Source: a virus. From it: 30,879 nucleotides of DNA. The notes beneath the pieces are model-generated. The model worked only from the letters and a program-made list of their open reading frames with translations, was not told where the DNA came from and made no database searches. Below are positions 20,504 to 29,624 of the stretch, in pieces (within the stretch, counting starts at the first letter, position 1; every line of letters starts with the position of its first letter). The stretch lies in the IMG/VR virus record IMGVR_UViG_3300032677_000117, positions 1-30,879 of that record; one strand, 5' to 3'. The translations under genes and the position numbers were made by a program.

Positions 20504-22507
20504 ATGAGCGACCAAGAGGTCCAAGTCAAGATCAGCGCCGACGTCCAGAGTCTCCTCCAGGGGATGAAGGACGCCCAGGAACATGTCGCCAATGCCACGG
20601 AGGGCATGAAGGGCGACCTGGGGGCGCTGGTCGAGTCCTTCGAGAAGCTGGGCCCTGCTGCGCTGGCGATGGGGGCGGTCGGCATCGCCATGGAAGGCCT
20701 CAAGGAAGGGGCCGCCTCTGTCATGGAGGCGGTGAAGTCCACGGACGAGCTGGCCCGGTCGTTCGAGACGTTGCACATGCGCACGGGTGCCTCCTACGAG
20801 GACCTCACCGTCTACAAGAACGCCATGGTGCTCTCTGGCGGGTCCATGGAGGACTTCAGCGCCCTCCTGACTGGCCTATCCCGGAAGATGGCCCAGAACA
20901 GCGACATCTACATCGCCAACGGCATCGCCGCGGATAAGGCCGCGCTCCAGCATCAGGATCTGATGACCACCCTGGCCAAGTCGGTCCAGGTGATCGCGGC
21001 CGTCGAGGACCCGGGCCGGCGGGCGGAACTGGCCATCTCCCTTCTGGGCGGCCGGGCCCAGGCCATGCTGCCCCAGATCATGCGCATGAACGAGGTGATC
21101 GAGAAGGATGGCGTGGAGGGCCTCAAGAAGCTCGGCGCCACCATTGACGATGCGGCCGTGAACAAGATGAAGGCCCTGGAACACGCCACTGGAGAATTGA
21201 AACTACAGATCGAGGCCGTGGATCAGAAGATGGCCGAGTCAGGGCGGGGGTTCGCCACCTGGGGGCTCCAGGCTTCGCTTGCATGGAAACAGCTCGTGGA
21301 CGCCGCAACCTCGTCCAATTCCATTCTGAGGATGATCCCTGGCGTCACAGAACTCCTTGCTGCCGGCGGCCAGGGCAGCCATGCCCCGGCTCTGACCACG
21401 AAGGAGGGCGGGGCCCCGGCTTTCAGCGCGGGCGGATCCGCCCCCAAGGTCGGCCAGACCCAGCAGGAACTCGATGCCGCCAAGGCCGCCGCCGCCCAGC
21501 GGATCCAACTGGCCCAGATGTCCGCCCAGGAGGAACTGAAGGCCAAGATCGATTCCATCAACGCCCAGGTGGCTGCGGACAAGCACCTGGTGGACATGGA
21601 TGCACTGGACTATGACGAGATGATCTCCAACGCCAAGGCCGCGGCACTGGAGACCTGGGAGGCCCAGCAGGAGACCGGGAACAAGGAGATCGCCCTGGCG
21701 CAGGGCAACGCCGTGCAGATCGCCACCATCCGGGCGCGGATGGCCGACGAGGAGCGGGCCTACCAGAAGACCGTCCAGGGACTGGACGACCAAGCCGAGA
21801 AGCACTGGCTGGAAGGTATCCAGGCGGAAGAAAAAGAAGATCGGAGACAAGAGCAGAGCCGGATAGCGATCAACATCGAGATCCAAAAGGACATCGAGAA
21901 GAACCAGAAGAAGCGGCTCGAAGGCGAGATGAGGATCCTAGACCAGATGACCAGCGGCTGGGACGGGGCCATCCAGAAGATGCTCCACGGCCAGATGAGC
22001 CTGAAGGATGGGGTGATCGGGGCTGCACGACAGATGGAGAACCAGGTCGAGAAGTCCATCATCAACATGGGCCTGCAGTGGGGAAAGTACTTCATCCTGC
22101 AGCAGATCGAGGGCGACAAGGCCCACATGACCCAGGTCATGACCAACGCCAAGAGCGCCGCGGCTGCCGCCTGGAACGCCACGGTCGGTATCCCCTTCAT
22201 CGGGCCGGTGCTGGCCCCGGTTGCCGCCGCGGCTTCCTTCGCGGGTGTCATGGCCTTTGCCGAGGGCGGATGGGACCGGGTGCCCTCTGACCAAGTGGCG
22301 ATGATCCACAAGAACGAGATGGTGCTCCCGGCGAACATCGCCAACCCGCTGCGTGAAAGCCTGGCTGGTGGCGGGAATCTTGGCGGCGGCAACCACATCC
22401 ATATCCACGCCATGGACAGCCAGTCCTTCACCCAGGCGCTGAAGAACAACACCGGCGGCCTGATGGAAGTCCTAGGCGGCGTCATGCGCAACGGACGACG
22501 ATCATGA
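20504..22507 (+). CDS. Tail tape measure protein
   Basis: The 667-residue product starts at the ATG at 20504, just after the chaperone stop; a GTG one codon earlier is possible. It is highly helical. The first 130 residues include AATEGMKGDL-like coils and LAMGAVGIAMEGLKEGAASVMEAV. Then come long Ala/Gln/Lys coiled coils (AKAAAAQRIQLAQMSAQEELKAKIDSINAQVAADK; RARMADEERAYQKTVQGLDDQAEK). Near 555-590 lies a hydrophobic stretch (GIPFIGPVLAPVAAAASFAGVMAF) then a Gly-rich C-terminus. Tape measures set tail length and go through the tube into the host. At 667 residues it predicts a tail of about 100 nm if the usual 1.5 angstrom per residue rule applies. Confidence 0.9.
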   Translation: MSDQEVQVKISADVQSLLQGMKDAQEHVANATEGMKGDLGALVESFEKLGPAALAMGAVGIAMEGLKEGAASVMEAVKSTDELARSFETLHMRTGASYEDLTVYKNAMVLSGGSMEDFSALLTGLSRKMAQNSDIYIANGIAADKAALQHQDLMTTLAKSVQVIAAVEDPGRRAELAISLLGGRAQAMLPQIMRMNEVIEKDGVEGLKKLGATIDDAAVNKMKALEHATGELKLQIEAVDQKMAESGRGFATWGLQASLAWKQLVDAATSSNSILRMIPGVTELLAAGGQGSHAPALTTKEGGAPAFSAGGSAPKVGQTQQELDAAKAAAAQRIQLAQMSAQEELKAKIDSINAQVAADKHLVDMDALDYDEMISNAKAAALETWEAQQETGNKEIALAQGNAVQIATIRARMADEERAYQKTVQGLDDQAEKHWLEGIQAEEKEDRRQEQSRIAINIEIQKDIEKNQKKRLEGEMRILDQMTSGWDGAIQKMLHGQMSLKDGVIGAARQMENQVEKSIINMGLQWGKYFILQQIEGDKAHMTQVMTNAKSAAAAAWNATVGIPFIGPVLAPVAAAASFAGVMAFAEGGWDRVPSDQVAMIHKNEMVLPANIANPLRESLAGGGNLGGGNHIHIHAMDSQSFTQALKNNTGGLMEVLGGVMRNGRRS

Positions 22508-23106
22508 CCGCCATCTTCCCCGCCCTCCCAGGCATCGGCATCGCGGTGAAGCGCACGCCGGTCTTCTCGACGCTGGTCCAGACGAGCATCAGCGGGAAGG
22601 AGACCCGGGCGGCCTTCCAGTCCATCCCGCGCTGGAAATACTCGATCCCTCTCAATTTCGCCCGAATGACCGGCTTCAGCCCGAACACGGCCACGAACGA
22701 GATGGCGACCATCCTCTCGTCCTTCATGACGGCGATGGGGCAGCTCAACTACTTCGACTTCACGGACCCGTACAGCAACATGCAACTCGGCATCACCCCC
22801 ATTGCCGCGGGCACTGGCCTCGCGGGGCAGACCACACAGCTCCTGGACATCGAGGGGTACCCCATCTATGACCTGAACGGGACGCCCAGCCTCTACGTGA
22901 ACGGCACGCTTAAGACTGTGACGACCGACTACACCGTCAGCAACGGCCTGGTCACCTGGGTCACCAACCCGGGGAATGGGCTGGCCATCACCTGGGCCGG
23001 AGGCTACTACCGGCGTTGCCGCTTCGACATGGACGAGTTCGAGCTCGAGCAGATCGTCAACCTGTGCTGGGGCAACGGCACCATCAAGCTAATCAGCCTC
23101 AAATGA
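22504..23106 (+). CDS. Distal tail protein, DUF2460 family (RcGTA gp12-like)
   Basis: The 200-residue product has the DUF2460 pattern: FPALPGIGIAVKRTPVFSTLVQTSISGKETRA near the start, IPLNFARM, FMTAMGQLNYFDFTDPYSN in the middle, and CRFDMDEFELEQIVNLCWG at the end. In gene transfer agents and siphophages this protein forms the hexameric ring at the tail end, between tube and tip. It is coupled to the tape measure by ATGA and to the next gene in the same way. It opens a four-gene tip block in the same order as RcGTA gp12 to gp15. Confidence 0.9.
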   Translation: MTAIFPALPGIGIAVKRTPVFSTLVQTSISGKETRAAFQSIPRWKYSIPLNFARMTGFSPNTATNEMATILSSFMTAMGQLNYFDFTDPYSNMQLGITPIAAGTGLAGQTTQLLDIEGYPIYDLNGTPSLYVNGTLKTVTTDYTVSNGLVTWVTNPGNGLAITWAGGYYRRCRFDMDEFELEQIVNLCWGNGTIKLISLK

Positions 23107-24002
23107 GAGCCGCGTCTGGATCTCTCATCTCCGCACTGGCCAACAACGCCGTGTTCCTCGTGGCGAATTGCTACACGATCACGCTTTCGGCGGCCATGGG
23201 TGGCACGGTCTACCGCTGGACCAGCTGCGACCAGAGCCTCACGGTGGGCGGCCGGACCTTCACCTGCCAGGACGACCAGTCCACATCCCAGCCCGGCATC
23301 AAGCGCGGCCCGATCCGGCATGCCCGGGGCAAGGAGGTCCAGACCTGCGAGATCACCCTGACCTCTGGGCAGACCGTCCAGATGGGAGGGGTGAGTTTGC
23401 CCTTGTTCGCTCACAACGGAGGGTTCGACGGTGCGCAGGTCCTAGTGGAGTGGGTGCCGATGGGCCCGGGCGGCTGGGGTGATACGAGTCTCGGGTCCGT
23501 GGTCCTGTTCCAGGGCAATGTGGCCAATGTGAACCCAACCACCACCACGGTGGTCCTGGAGGTCAAGGACTTCAAGGAGCTCCTGATCAACCAGATGCCC
23601 CGCACGGTGTTCCAGAGCAGCTGTAGCAACGCCTTCGGAGACGCGAACTGCGGCAAGTCCCTGGCGGGCCTCACGGTCAGCAGCTCGATCACCAGCGGGC
23701 CCTCCACGACGGGCTTCACTGCGAGCGGGCTGGGGCAGGCCACAGGCTATTTCAACCTCGGCACATTGACCATGACCTCCGGCGCAGCTTCCGGGGCCAC
23801 GCGGGCCATCTCCACCTTCACCAGCGGCGGCGCCATCGTCCTAGTGACGCCGCTGCCCGCCGCACCCTCAAACGGGGACACCTTCACCATCACGCCCGGC
23901 TGCGATAAGCAGTGGACCACCTGCAACACGAAATACAGCAACTCGACCCGGTATCGCGGCTGTCCTTGGGTGCCCCCTCCTGAGACCACGGTGACGGGAT
24001 GA
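23103..24002 (+). CDS. Tail hub protein, DUF2163 family (RcGTA gp13-like)
   Basis: The 299-residue product has the DUF2163/BR0599-type pattern. The N-terminus begins MRAASGSLISALANN and ends its first domain near residue 165 (VLEVKDFKELLINQMPRTVFQSSCSN). The C-terminus has the conserved TITPGCDKQWTTCNTKYSN followed by YRGCPWVPPP. Cysteines at 174, 183, 267, 274 and 287 are suitably placed for a metal or iron-sulphur site. Related hub proteins (for instance lambda gpL) are known to hold an iron-sulphur cluster. The start is the ATG at 23103 in ATGA overlap; the frame is open further upstream, but that part overlaps the DUF2460 gene. Confidence 0.9.
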   Translation: MRAASGSLISALANNAVFLVANCYTITLSAAMGGTVYRWTSCDQSLTVGGRTFTCQDDQSTSQPGIKRGPIRHARGKEVQTCEITLTSGQTVQMGGVSLPLFAHNGGFDGAQVLVEWVPMGPGGWGDTSLGSVVLFQGNVANVNPTTTTVVLEVKDFKELLINQMPRTVFQSSCSNAFGDANCGKSLAGLTVSSSITSGPSTTGFTASGLGQATGYFNLGTLTMTSGAASGATRAISTFTSGGAIVLVTPLPAAPSNGDTFTITPGCDKQWTTCNTKYSNSTRYRGCPWVPPPETTVTG

Positions 24003-24487
24003 ACGCGGATCTGATGCAAGCGGCGCATGAGCAGATCGCGCACCTCGATGTGGTGGAGCGCGTAGAACGGTTGGCCGTGGTCCAGGAGGCCATGACCTGG
24101 CTGGGAACCCCCTACCTCCACCAAGGACGGGTCCGTGGCGCTGGCGTGGATTGCGGCCAGTTTCTTGAACTGGTGTTCGAGGGTGCCGGGGTGATCCAGC
24201 CCACCAAGATCGAGGATTATCCCCACGACTGGCACCTGCACCGCTCCGAGGAGCGCTACCTGGAGACGGTCGAGCGAGTGGCCCACCGGGTGGACCGGGC
24301 CCCCCTGCCCGGGGACATCATCCTCTACCGCTTCGACAAGGCAATTTCCCACGGCGCCATTGTGATCGAGTGGCCCCGACACATCATCCATGCCTATATC
24401 CGGTTGGGGGTGATCCTGGACGATGCCGAGCGCAACCATGTCCTGCGGGGCGCCCAACAGGGCGTCTGGTCTGTGTGGGGTGCCTGA
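23999..24487 (+). CDS. NlpC/P60-type tail peptidase (RcGTA gp14-like)
   Basis: The 162-residue product has the cysteine peptidase triad pattern of the NlpC/P60 family. The nucleophile is in GVDCGQFLELVF (C52), preceded by WLGTPYLHQGRVRGAGV; the first His is in ISHGAIVI (H118), and a possible third polar residue is H131. Such enzymes cut peptide cross-links in peptidoglycan during DNA entry. It is coupled to the hub gene by ATGA and to the next by TGATG. The length is normal for the phage form. Confidence 0.88.
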   Translation: MNADLMQAAHEQIAHLDVVERVERLAVVQEAMTWLGTPYLHQGRVRGAGVDCGQFLELVFEGAGVIQPTKIEDYPHDWHLHRSEERYLETVERVAHRVDRAPLPGDIILYRFDKAISHGAIVIEWPRHIIHAYIRLGVILDDAERNHVLRGAQQGVWSVWGA

Positions 24488-26535
24488 TGGGCGGCCGGCA
24501 CAACCAGTCCCAGGTGGACCAGCAGATCGCAGGCATCCAGGTCCAAACGAGTATCTACGGGTCCTGCCTGCCCCTGGTCTACGGCACCACCCGGATCACG
24601 GGCAACCTGATCTTCGCGCCCCCCAGCGGGTTCATCGCCACGCCCCACACCACGACCCAGGGCAGTGGCAAGGGCGGCGGCGGGGGCAGCTCGTCCAGCA
24701 CCACGTACACCTACAGCGCCTTTGCGATTATCGCCCTGTGCGAGGGGCCCATCTCCAGCATCAACCAGGTCTGGAGCGCGGGGGCCCTGGGCAGCCTGTC
24801 GGGCTACGGCTTCACGTTCACAGCCACCGGCACGCGCCCCCAGACGCCCTGGGCGACCCTGACGAGCAACTACCCAACCCAGGCCGCGCCCTACAGTGGC
24901 TTTGCCTACGTGGCCAGCGCTGCGCTGCCCTTGAGCAACAGCGCCAGCATCCCGAACTTCGGGTTCGAGGTGATCTCGTTCTATGCCTCGGTCCAGGACC
25001 CGCTGGCCCTGGCCGCCTATGACGCCCTGCCCAGCGACATCATCACGGACTTTCTGACCAACGCGAACTACGGCGCGGGCTGGCTCACCAGTCAGATCGA
25101 CGTGGCCGGCATGACCACCGGGGCGGCCTCCTACAAAACCTACTGCGGGGCCTGCGGCTTCGTTCTGTCGCCTTCCTTCGATACCCAGAAGAACGCCGGG
25201 GACCACCTGCAGGACGTTCTTGACGCCACGAACTCCGAGATCATCAGCCATTCCACGGCGACCGGGATGGTGCTCCAGGTGCTGCCCTATGGCGACGTCC
25301 CGGTCAGCGCGAACGGCTACAGCTACGTTCCGAACACCACACCGATCTACAACCTGGGCTACGACGACTTCATCACTAACGGGGCGAAGGACCCGGTCAA
25401 GATCACCCGCGACAGCACCCAGGACATCTTCAACTGCGTCCCGGTGGAGTACCTGGACCGGCTTCTGGCCTACAACGTGAACGTGATGCAGATGCCGGAT
25501 CCGGTGTCCGTGGCGCTCATCGGCCAGAAGAACGACACGGCGAAGAGCTTGCACTGCATCTGCCGCGCCTCCGTGGCCTCGCAGATCAGCCTGATTCTGA
25601 GCCAGAAGAACGTCTACATCCGCAACGGCTACGTCTTCAACCTGGGCCTGAAGTACATGCTCCTGGAAGCCATGGACCTGGTGAACATCACCGATCCCAT
25701 CATCGGCTTCACCAACAAGACCATTCGCATCGTCTCCCTGGACATCCCCGGCGAGGACAACGAAGCGGCCGGCATGACCTTCACCTGCGAGGAGTGGCCA
25801 TTCGGTGTGGCCAGCGCCGCCCTCTACACTGCGCAGACTCCCGCGGGCACGTCACCCAACGTGAACGTGGACCCGGGCGCCTGCGCCGCCCCGCTGATCT
25901 TCACGTCGCCCTCGCTATTCGCCGCGGTGCCCGGGGGTGCCGAGGTCTGCGTCCTCACAACCGGCGGCTCGAACTGGGGCACCGGGGACGTGTACGGTTC
26001 CGCCTCCGGGAGCAGCTACGGCAAGGTCGGGAGCATCACCGCGCCGGGGCGCTATGGCACCCTGACGGCCACGTTGCCTACCTGGGGCGGTGGAATGGCC
26101 CAGGACAACACGAACACCCTCTCGGTGGTCCTGCCGAATGGCGGCACGCTCTCAAGCATCGACCTCGCCAGCGCCCAGAACGGGCTGAACCTGCTCTGGG
26201 TGGACGGGGAGATGATCAGCTTCCAAACGGCCACCCTGACGAGTGCGAACCACTACAACCTGACTGGTCTCTTCCGGGGGCTCTACGGGACCACGATCAG
26301 CGCGCACAGTTCCGGCGCGTCTTGGGGGCGGTGCGATTCCGCCATGTTCCGGTACGAACTTCAGCCGGGCCAGGTGGGCGTCCTGTCCTACCTGAAGATC
26401 CTCAGCTTCAACCTCTGGGGCGGCGGCGGGCGTGTGCTGTCGAGCGAGACGCCGTACTCGTTCACGCCAGCGGCGCAGGCTCTCCCTGTTCCATACAGTG
26501 TTGTCCTTCAAATTGCTTCTACTCCATTCATTTAG
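24487..26535 (+). CDS. Tail tip / central hub protein (RcGTA gp15-like, Phage_tail_3 type)
   Basis: The 682-residue product starts at the ATG at 24487 in TGATG overlap with the peptidase gene. Its first 120 residues have QSQVDQQIAGIQVQTSIYGSCLPLVYGTTRITGNLIFAP, a common start of these hub proteins (the VYGTxRxxGNLI motif). A Gly/Ser-rich segment (GSGKGGGGGSSSS) and YSAFAIIALCEGPI follow. The middle covers a baseplate-hub region (about 150-470) with NCVPVEYLDRLLAYN. The C-terminal part (about 500-682) is beta-rich. It is shorter than the 1200-residue RcGTA gp15, so it lacks the TIM-barrel part. It contacts the host or positions fibres. Confidence 0.82.
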   Translation: MGGRHNQSQVDQQIAGIQVQTSIYGSCLPLVYGTTRITGNLIFAPPSGFIATPHTTTQGSGKGGGGGSSSSTTYTYSAFAIIALCEGPISSINQVWSAGALGSLSGYGFTFTATGTRPQTPWATLTSNYPTQAAPYSGFAYVASAALPLSNSASIPNFGFEVISFYASVQDPLALAAYDALPSDIITDFLTNANYGAGWLTSQIDVAGMTTGAASYKTYCGACGFVLSPSFDTQKNAGDHLQDVLDATNSEIISHSTATGMVLQVLPYGDVPVSANGYSYVPNTTPIYNLGYDDFITNGAKDPVKITRDSTQDIFNCVPVEYLDRLLAYNVNVMQMPDPVSVALIGQKNDTAKSLHCICRASVASQISLILSQKNVYIRNGYVFNLGLKYMLLEAMDLVNITDPIIGFTNKTIRIVSLDIPGEDNEAAGMTFTCEEWPFGVASAALYTAQTPAGTSPNVNVDPGACAAPLIFTSPSLFAAVPGGAEVCVLTTGGSNWGTGDVYGSASGSSYGKVGSITAPGRYGTLTATLPTWGGGMAQDNTNTLSVVLPNGGTLSSIDLASAQNGLNLLWVDGEMISFQTATLTSANHYNLTGLFRGLYGTTISAHSSGASWGRCDSAMFRYELQPGQVGVLSYLKILSFNLWGGGGRVLSSETPYSFTPAAQALPVPYSVVLQIASTPFI

Positions 26536-26542
26536 GTGATTC

Positions 26543-26836
26543 ATGCGACCTTCCGGAATTGATGCGGGTGGCGGCGGGGTGAGCGGTGGTGGCTCGCCTG
26601 GATATTTCGGGCTGCAGTACCTCTATGTGACGTGGTTGTGGCCAACGAATGTGCAGAACCCCGCGGGCGGCTTCGATGTGGTTTTCTATACTGGAACTGA
26701 TCCGACAAACACGAATAACTATGTTTTTGCGCCCGTTGATCACTGCGAGCCTACGGATCGTCAGTTTCAGCGGCCATGCGCTCCCGGTGCATCTCTGGCG
26801 GGAGTCAATGTCGCCGTGAGGGCTGTGTATGCCTAA
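26543..26836 (+). CDS. Small tail-fibre-associated protein (hypothetical)
   Basis: The 97-residue product has a Gly-rich N-terminus (GIDAGGGGVSGGGSPG) and a beta-rich remainder (LQYLYVTWLWPTNVQNPAGGFDVVFYTGTDPTN; NVAVRAVYA) resembling one fibronectin-III-like domain. GGTGATTC precedes the ATG, a modest site. Its last codons overlap the fibre gene start by eight bases. The DNA here is less GC-rich than the preceding gene. It probably links the hub to the fibre. Confidence 0.6.
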   Translation: MRPSGIDAGGGGVSGGGSPGYFGLQYLYVTWLWPTNVQNPAGGFDVVFYTGTDPTNTNNYVFAPVDHCEPTDRQFQRPCAPGASLAGVNVAVRAVYA

Positions 26837-29204
26837 GTCCGCATGGGTGGGAACCTCATCTAGTTTGGCGCTGCCGTCAAGCACCACGCCGCTGGCTCCG
26901 GGTTCCGCTGTAGCCACCGCCTCCTGGGGTTCCATCACCGGCTCCTCCGCCCAGGCTTCACCGGGTGGTGGGTGGAGCACGGCGGCGAGTTTTGGTTCCA
27001 ACGCCGTCTCCATGGGTGCGCTCACGGCGACGAGTGCCGCACTTGGCTATAGTTCATACTTGACGGGAAGTCCCAGCGAAGGTCTGCACATCAATGGCGG
27101 GGCAGGTTCGTCATACTTCCTTACGATAGTCGACCCCACCAATTCCTACTACATGCTCACGGCTTCGTCCGTGGCGGGGAGCGGTAATCAGGTGTGGAGC
27201 TTCCGTGGGAACGCCGTCTCCATGGGTGCGCTCACGGCGACGGTAGGGGCGTTTGGCTCTGGTTATATCTCATTAACAAATAGTATTGCCCTTACGACTG
27301 GCGGCCTCAACAACCTTGGAATCCAGACCGCATCCGGCCTCACCAAGATCGGGATGCTGAACTCGTCTTATTGCCACTACGACACGGCAGCATCCTCAGG
27401 AAATTACTTCTACCAGTCCATCACCGGGGCCGCCAACCTTTCCATCACGGGGGAATCACAACTTACAGGTGTGGTGAACCTTAGCAACGGTATCTTTATG
27501 AACCGTGGAGGGGCCAGCACACCAGGGATCAACTGGTATTCGCGAGGCTATACCGCTTGGCAGGAATATATGGGCCCTGCGGGAGTTTCGGGGCAGGGCT
27601 GGGCTTGGAATATCACTCCCCCTTCGGGAACCTATGTAACCACCTGGGCACTTCGGTCGTTTATTGAAAATGTAAATGGCTATGGTTGGACCTGGGAGAG
27701 CGCAGCTAACGGAAGCACAACTCCCAGCATCGTAGCTGAACTCTCCAGCTATAGCGGGAACTTCAGGACTATCGGCGGCGCAATTTTCGGTGGTGGAGCC
27801 ACACTCACAACTGGGTACCCCCTTTGGCAGACCTTCAACTACCTTGGCTCGGCGCTCTGGTGTACCGCGCATGTTATGGGCCAGGACACCGGCTCCAGCC
27901 AGGGGGCAGCGCGAATCCGCACAGCCTACACCGGCGCGAACCTCACGACAGGCTATTCCAACTTTGTGATCGACCTCGCCACGAATACCTGTGCCTACGG
28001 CACAGACCCGAGTGGATTATCCTTCACCCAGGCGTTTGCGATTGACGGCTATTCCCGCGCCGCCTACGTCAACGGCTCGATGGTCCTAACAATCGGGAAT
28101 GTCGGGCTCAACGCTGCCACACTCCAAGCTGCGGTTGCCAACGCTACCGCGCCCATGATCGGAACAGACGCGCAGATGCGGGCCTACGCGGTACCGGGCG
28201 GTTACCAGCCGTATTGGTATGCCACGGATGATGTGAATACGAATGATGGCACGATGGGAGCCTTGTATCAGTACATCACCGGCACCGGGTGGACCTACGT
28301 CAACCAACCACAAGCCTACTTCCCGAAGGTAACGGCTGGCGTGATCTCTGCTGGTGCCATCGGTGCAGCAGCCCTGAACGCTACCATCGTCATGACCTCG
28401 GTGATCAACTCGACCGGCTACTACACCGGGACATCCAGTGCCGCGCCCTATGGGTTCAAGCTGAGTGGAAGCGCCTTCTCGGTGAACTGCTGGAACGGGG
28501 ACTCCACGGGGACCTACGCTTCCAGTGGAAAAACAGTGTTCGCGGAGTTCGGCGCTGGGGTTTCCATCGGTGGATTCTACCTCGGGGACCTCGCCCTGGG
28601 GAGGCTCGTCAACGCGGGTTACAAGACGTATTCCCCCGGCACCTACTCATGGGTCTGCCCTCCGGGGATCTACCAGGTGGAAGTCACCCTAGTCGGAGGC
28701 GGAGGCTCGGGGTGCAAGGACTCATCAAACCCGGCTGGCGGTGGTGGCGGCGGGATGCTGCGCTACATTTCCAGCGTCACTCCGGGGACCACCTACACCG
28801 TGGTCTGCGGTTCGGGTGGCGCGGGTGTCAGCGGTGGCACGGGGAACGCGGGGGGCAACTCCACATTTAACGGGCTCACGGCCTACGGTGGCTCTGCCGG
28901 TGTCTCGGGTGCTGGCGGCTACGGTGGCGGGGCCGGGACCATGGGCTCCATGTCATCCGGGAACGGCACCCTGGCGATGTCCGCCGTGGGGGCGTTCTAC
29001 CTTGTGTGCGCACAGGGAGCCATGGGGGGCAGCGGGGGCACCACATACCCCGGCAGCACCCAGTGGCAGAGCGGGAACAGCCAGGTCGTTTATGGCGGCG
29101 GAACCTCTCCGGCTGGTCCCAGCTACGGGAACGGCAGCGATGGGCGCACCGCAAGCGGATCAACCCTCGCAGGAAGCACGGGACTCGTCATTCTTCGTTG
29201 GTAA
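26829..29204 (+). CDS. Tail fibre / receptor-binding protein with Gly-rich tip
   Basis: The 791-residue product is a large, low-complexity, beta-rich fibre. The N-terminal 500 residues are Ser/Ala/Thr/Gly-rich with many aromatic residues and repeated SMGALTAT elements (residues 58-68 and 128-138). The last 190 residues contain YKTYSPGTYSWVCPPGIYQVEVTLVGGGGSG, then long glycine runs (GGGGGGM, GGAGVSGGTGNAGG, GGYGGGAGTMG, GGSGGTTYPG), the hallmark of Gly-rich adhesins at fibre tips. Its GC content is lower than that of the head genes, consistent with frequent exchange. It starts within the previous gene (ATG at 26829). Host-range role inferred. Confidence 0.82.
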   Translation: MPKSAWVGTSSSLALPSSTTPLAPGSAVATASWGSITGSSAQASPGGGWSTAASFGSNAVSMGALTATSAALGYSSYLTGSPSEGLHINGGAGSSYFLTIVDPTNSYYMLTASSVAGSGNQVWSFRGNAVSMGALTATVGAFGSGYISLTNSIALTTGGLNNLGIQTASGLTKIGMLNSSYCHYDTAASSGNYFYQSITGAANLSITGESQLTGVVNLSNGIFMNRGGASTPGINWYSRGYTAWQEYMGPAGVSGQGWAWNITPPSGTYVTTWALRSFIENVNGYGWTWESAANGSTTPSIVAELSSYSGNFRTIGGAIFGGGATLTTGYPLWQTFNYLGSALWCTAHVMGQDTGSSQGAARIRTAYTGANLTTGYSNFVIDLATNTCAYGTDPSGLSFTQAFAIDGYSRAAYVNGSMVLTIGNVGLNAATLQAAVANATAPMIGTDAQMRAYAVPGGYQPYWYATDDVNTNDGTMGALYQYITGTGWTYVNQPQAYFPKVTAGVISAGAIGAAALNATIVMTSVINSTGYYTGTSSAAPYGFKLSGSAFSVNCWNGDSTGTYASSGKTVFAEFGAGVSIGGFYLGDLALGRLVNAGYKTYSPGTYSWVCPPGIYQVEVTLVGGGGSGCKDSSNPAGGGGGGMLRYISSVTPGTTYTVVCGSGGAGVSGGTGNAGGNSTFNGLTAYGGSAGVSGAGGYGGGAGTMGSMSSGNGTLAMSAVGAFYLVCAQGAMGGSGGTTYPGSTQWQSGNSQVVYGGGTSPAGPSYGNGSDGRTASGSTLAGSTGLVILRW
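27000..27242 (+). repeat. 33-bp perfect in-frame direct repeat inside the fibre gene
   Basis: The same 33 bases occur at 27000-27032 and 27210-27242, 210 bases (70 codons) apart, encoding NAVSMGALTAT twice. The bases are identical even at third codon positions, so the duplication or exchange is recent. It may mark the edges of a modular fibre repeat, or a recombination site for fibre swapping. Confidence 0.7.
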
Positions 29205-29240
29205 TTCAACCGGGCCATCGCGCCCGTTCATGGAGGCCAC

Positions 29241-29615
29241 ATGGCCGTTTCACTCCCAGGCTCAACAGCCTCCCTCGCCAGCGAGTATGCGGCGACGAAC
29301 ATTTCCTTCAATCGGTCCATGGTGCCCGACAGCAACGGCCACCTGGTCGCTTCGTTCTCCGCTTCCGTGTCCTATGCGCGGACGGACTATGTGGTGGACG
29401 GGAACGGCAACAAACTAAACATCGTTCAGCGGACGGTGTTCCCCAACGCAACCCCCGGTCCCGACCCCTATCAGGGAAACATCTTCCTTCAGGGCGCTTC
29501 CCTGGCCCCCCTCGCCGCCACCGTCCCGGCTGTGGACCTGCTGGATGCCATCGCAAACATGGCCGACAGCCTGATCCACGACGATCTCATTTCCCGCAAG
29601 ATCCTTTCCGCTTAG
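29241..29615 (+). CDS. Small fibre-region protein (hypothetical)
   Basis: The 124-residue product starts at ATG 29241 behind GGAGGCCAC. The sequence is Ser/Ala/Val-rich (SLPGSTASLASEYAATNISFNRSMVPDSNGHLVASFSASVSYARTDYVV) with a C-terminal helix (VDLLDAIANMADSLIHDDLISRK). It has no known family. It follows the fibre gene and could be a fibre assembly or structural component. Confidence 0.6.
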   Translation: MAVSLPGSTASLASEYAATNISFNRSMVPDSNGHLVASFSASVSYARTDYVVDGNGNKLNIVQRTVFPNATPGPDPYQGNIFLQGASLAPLAATVPAVDLLDAIANMADSLIHDDLISRKILSA

Positions 29616-29624
29616 GAGCGCACC

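Noticed and set aside
24394-25554. Open frame of 386 codons on the - strand over the tail hub gene
   Set aside because: The sense gene has conserved hub features and overlap-coupled neighbours; the antisense frame is compositionally biased.
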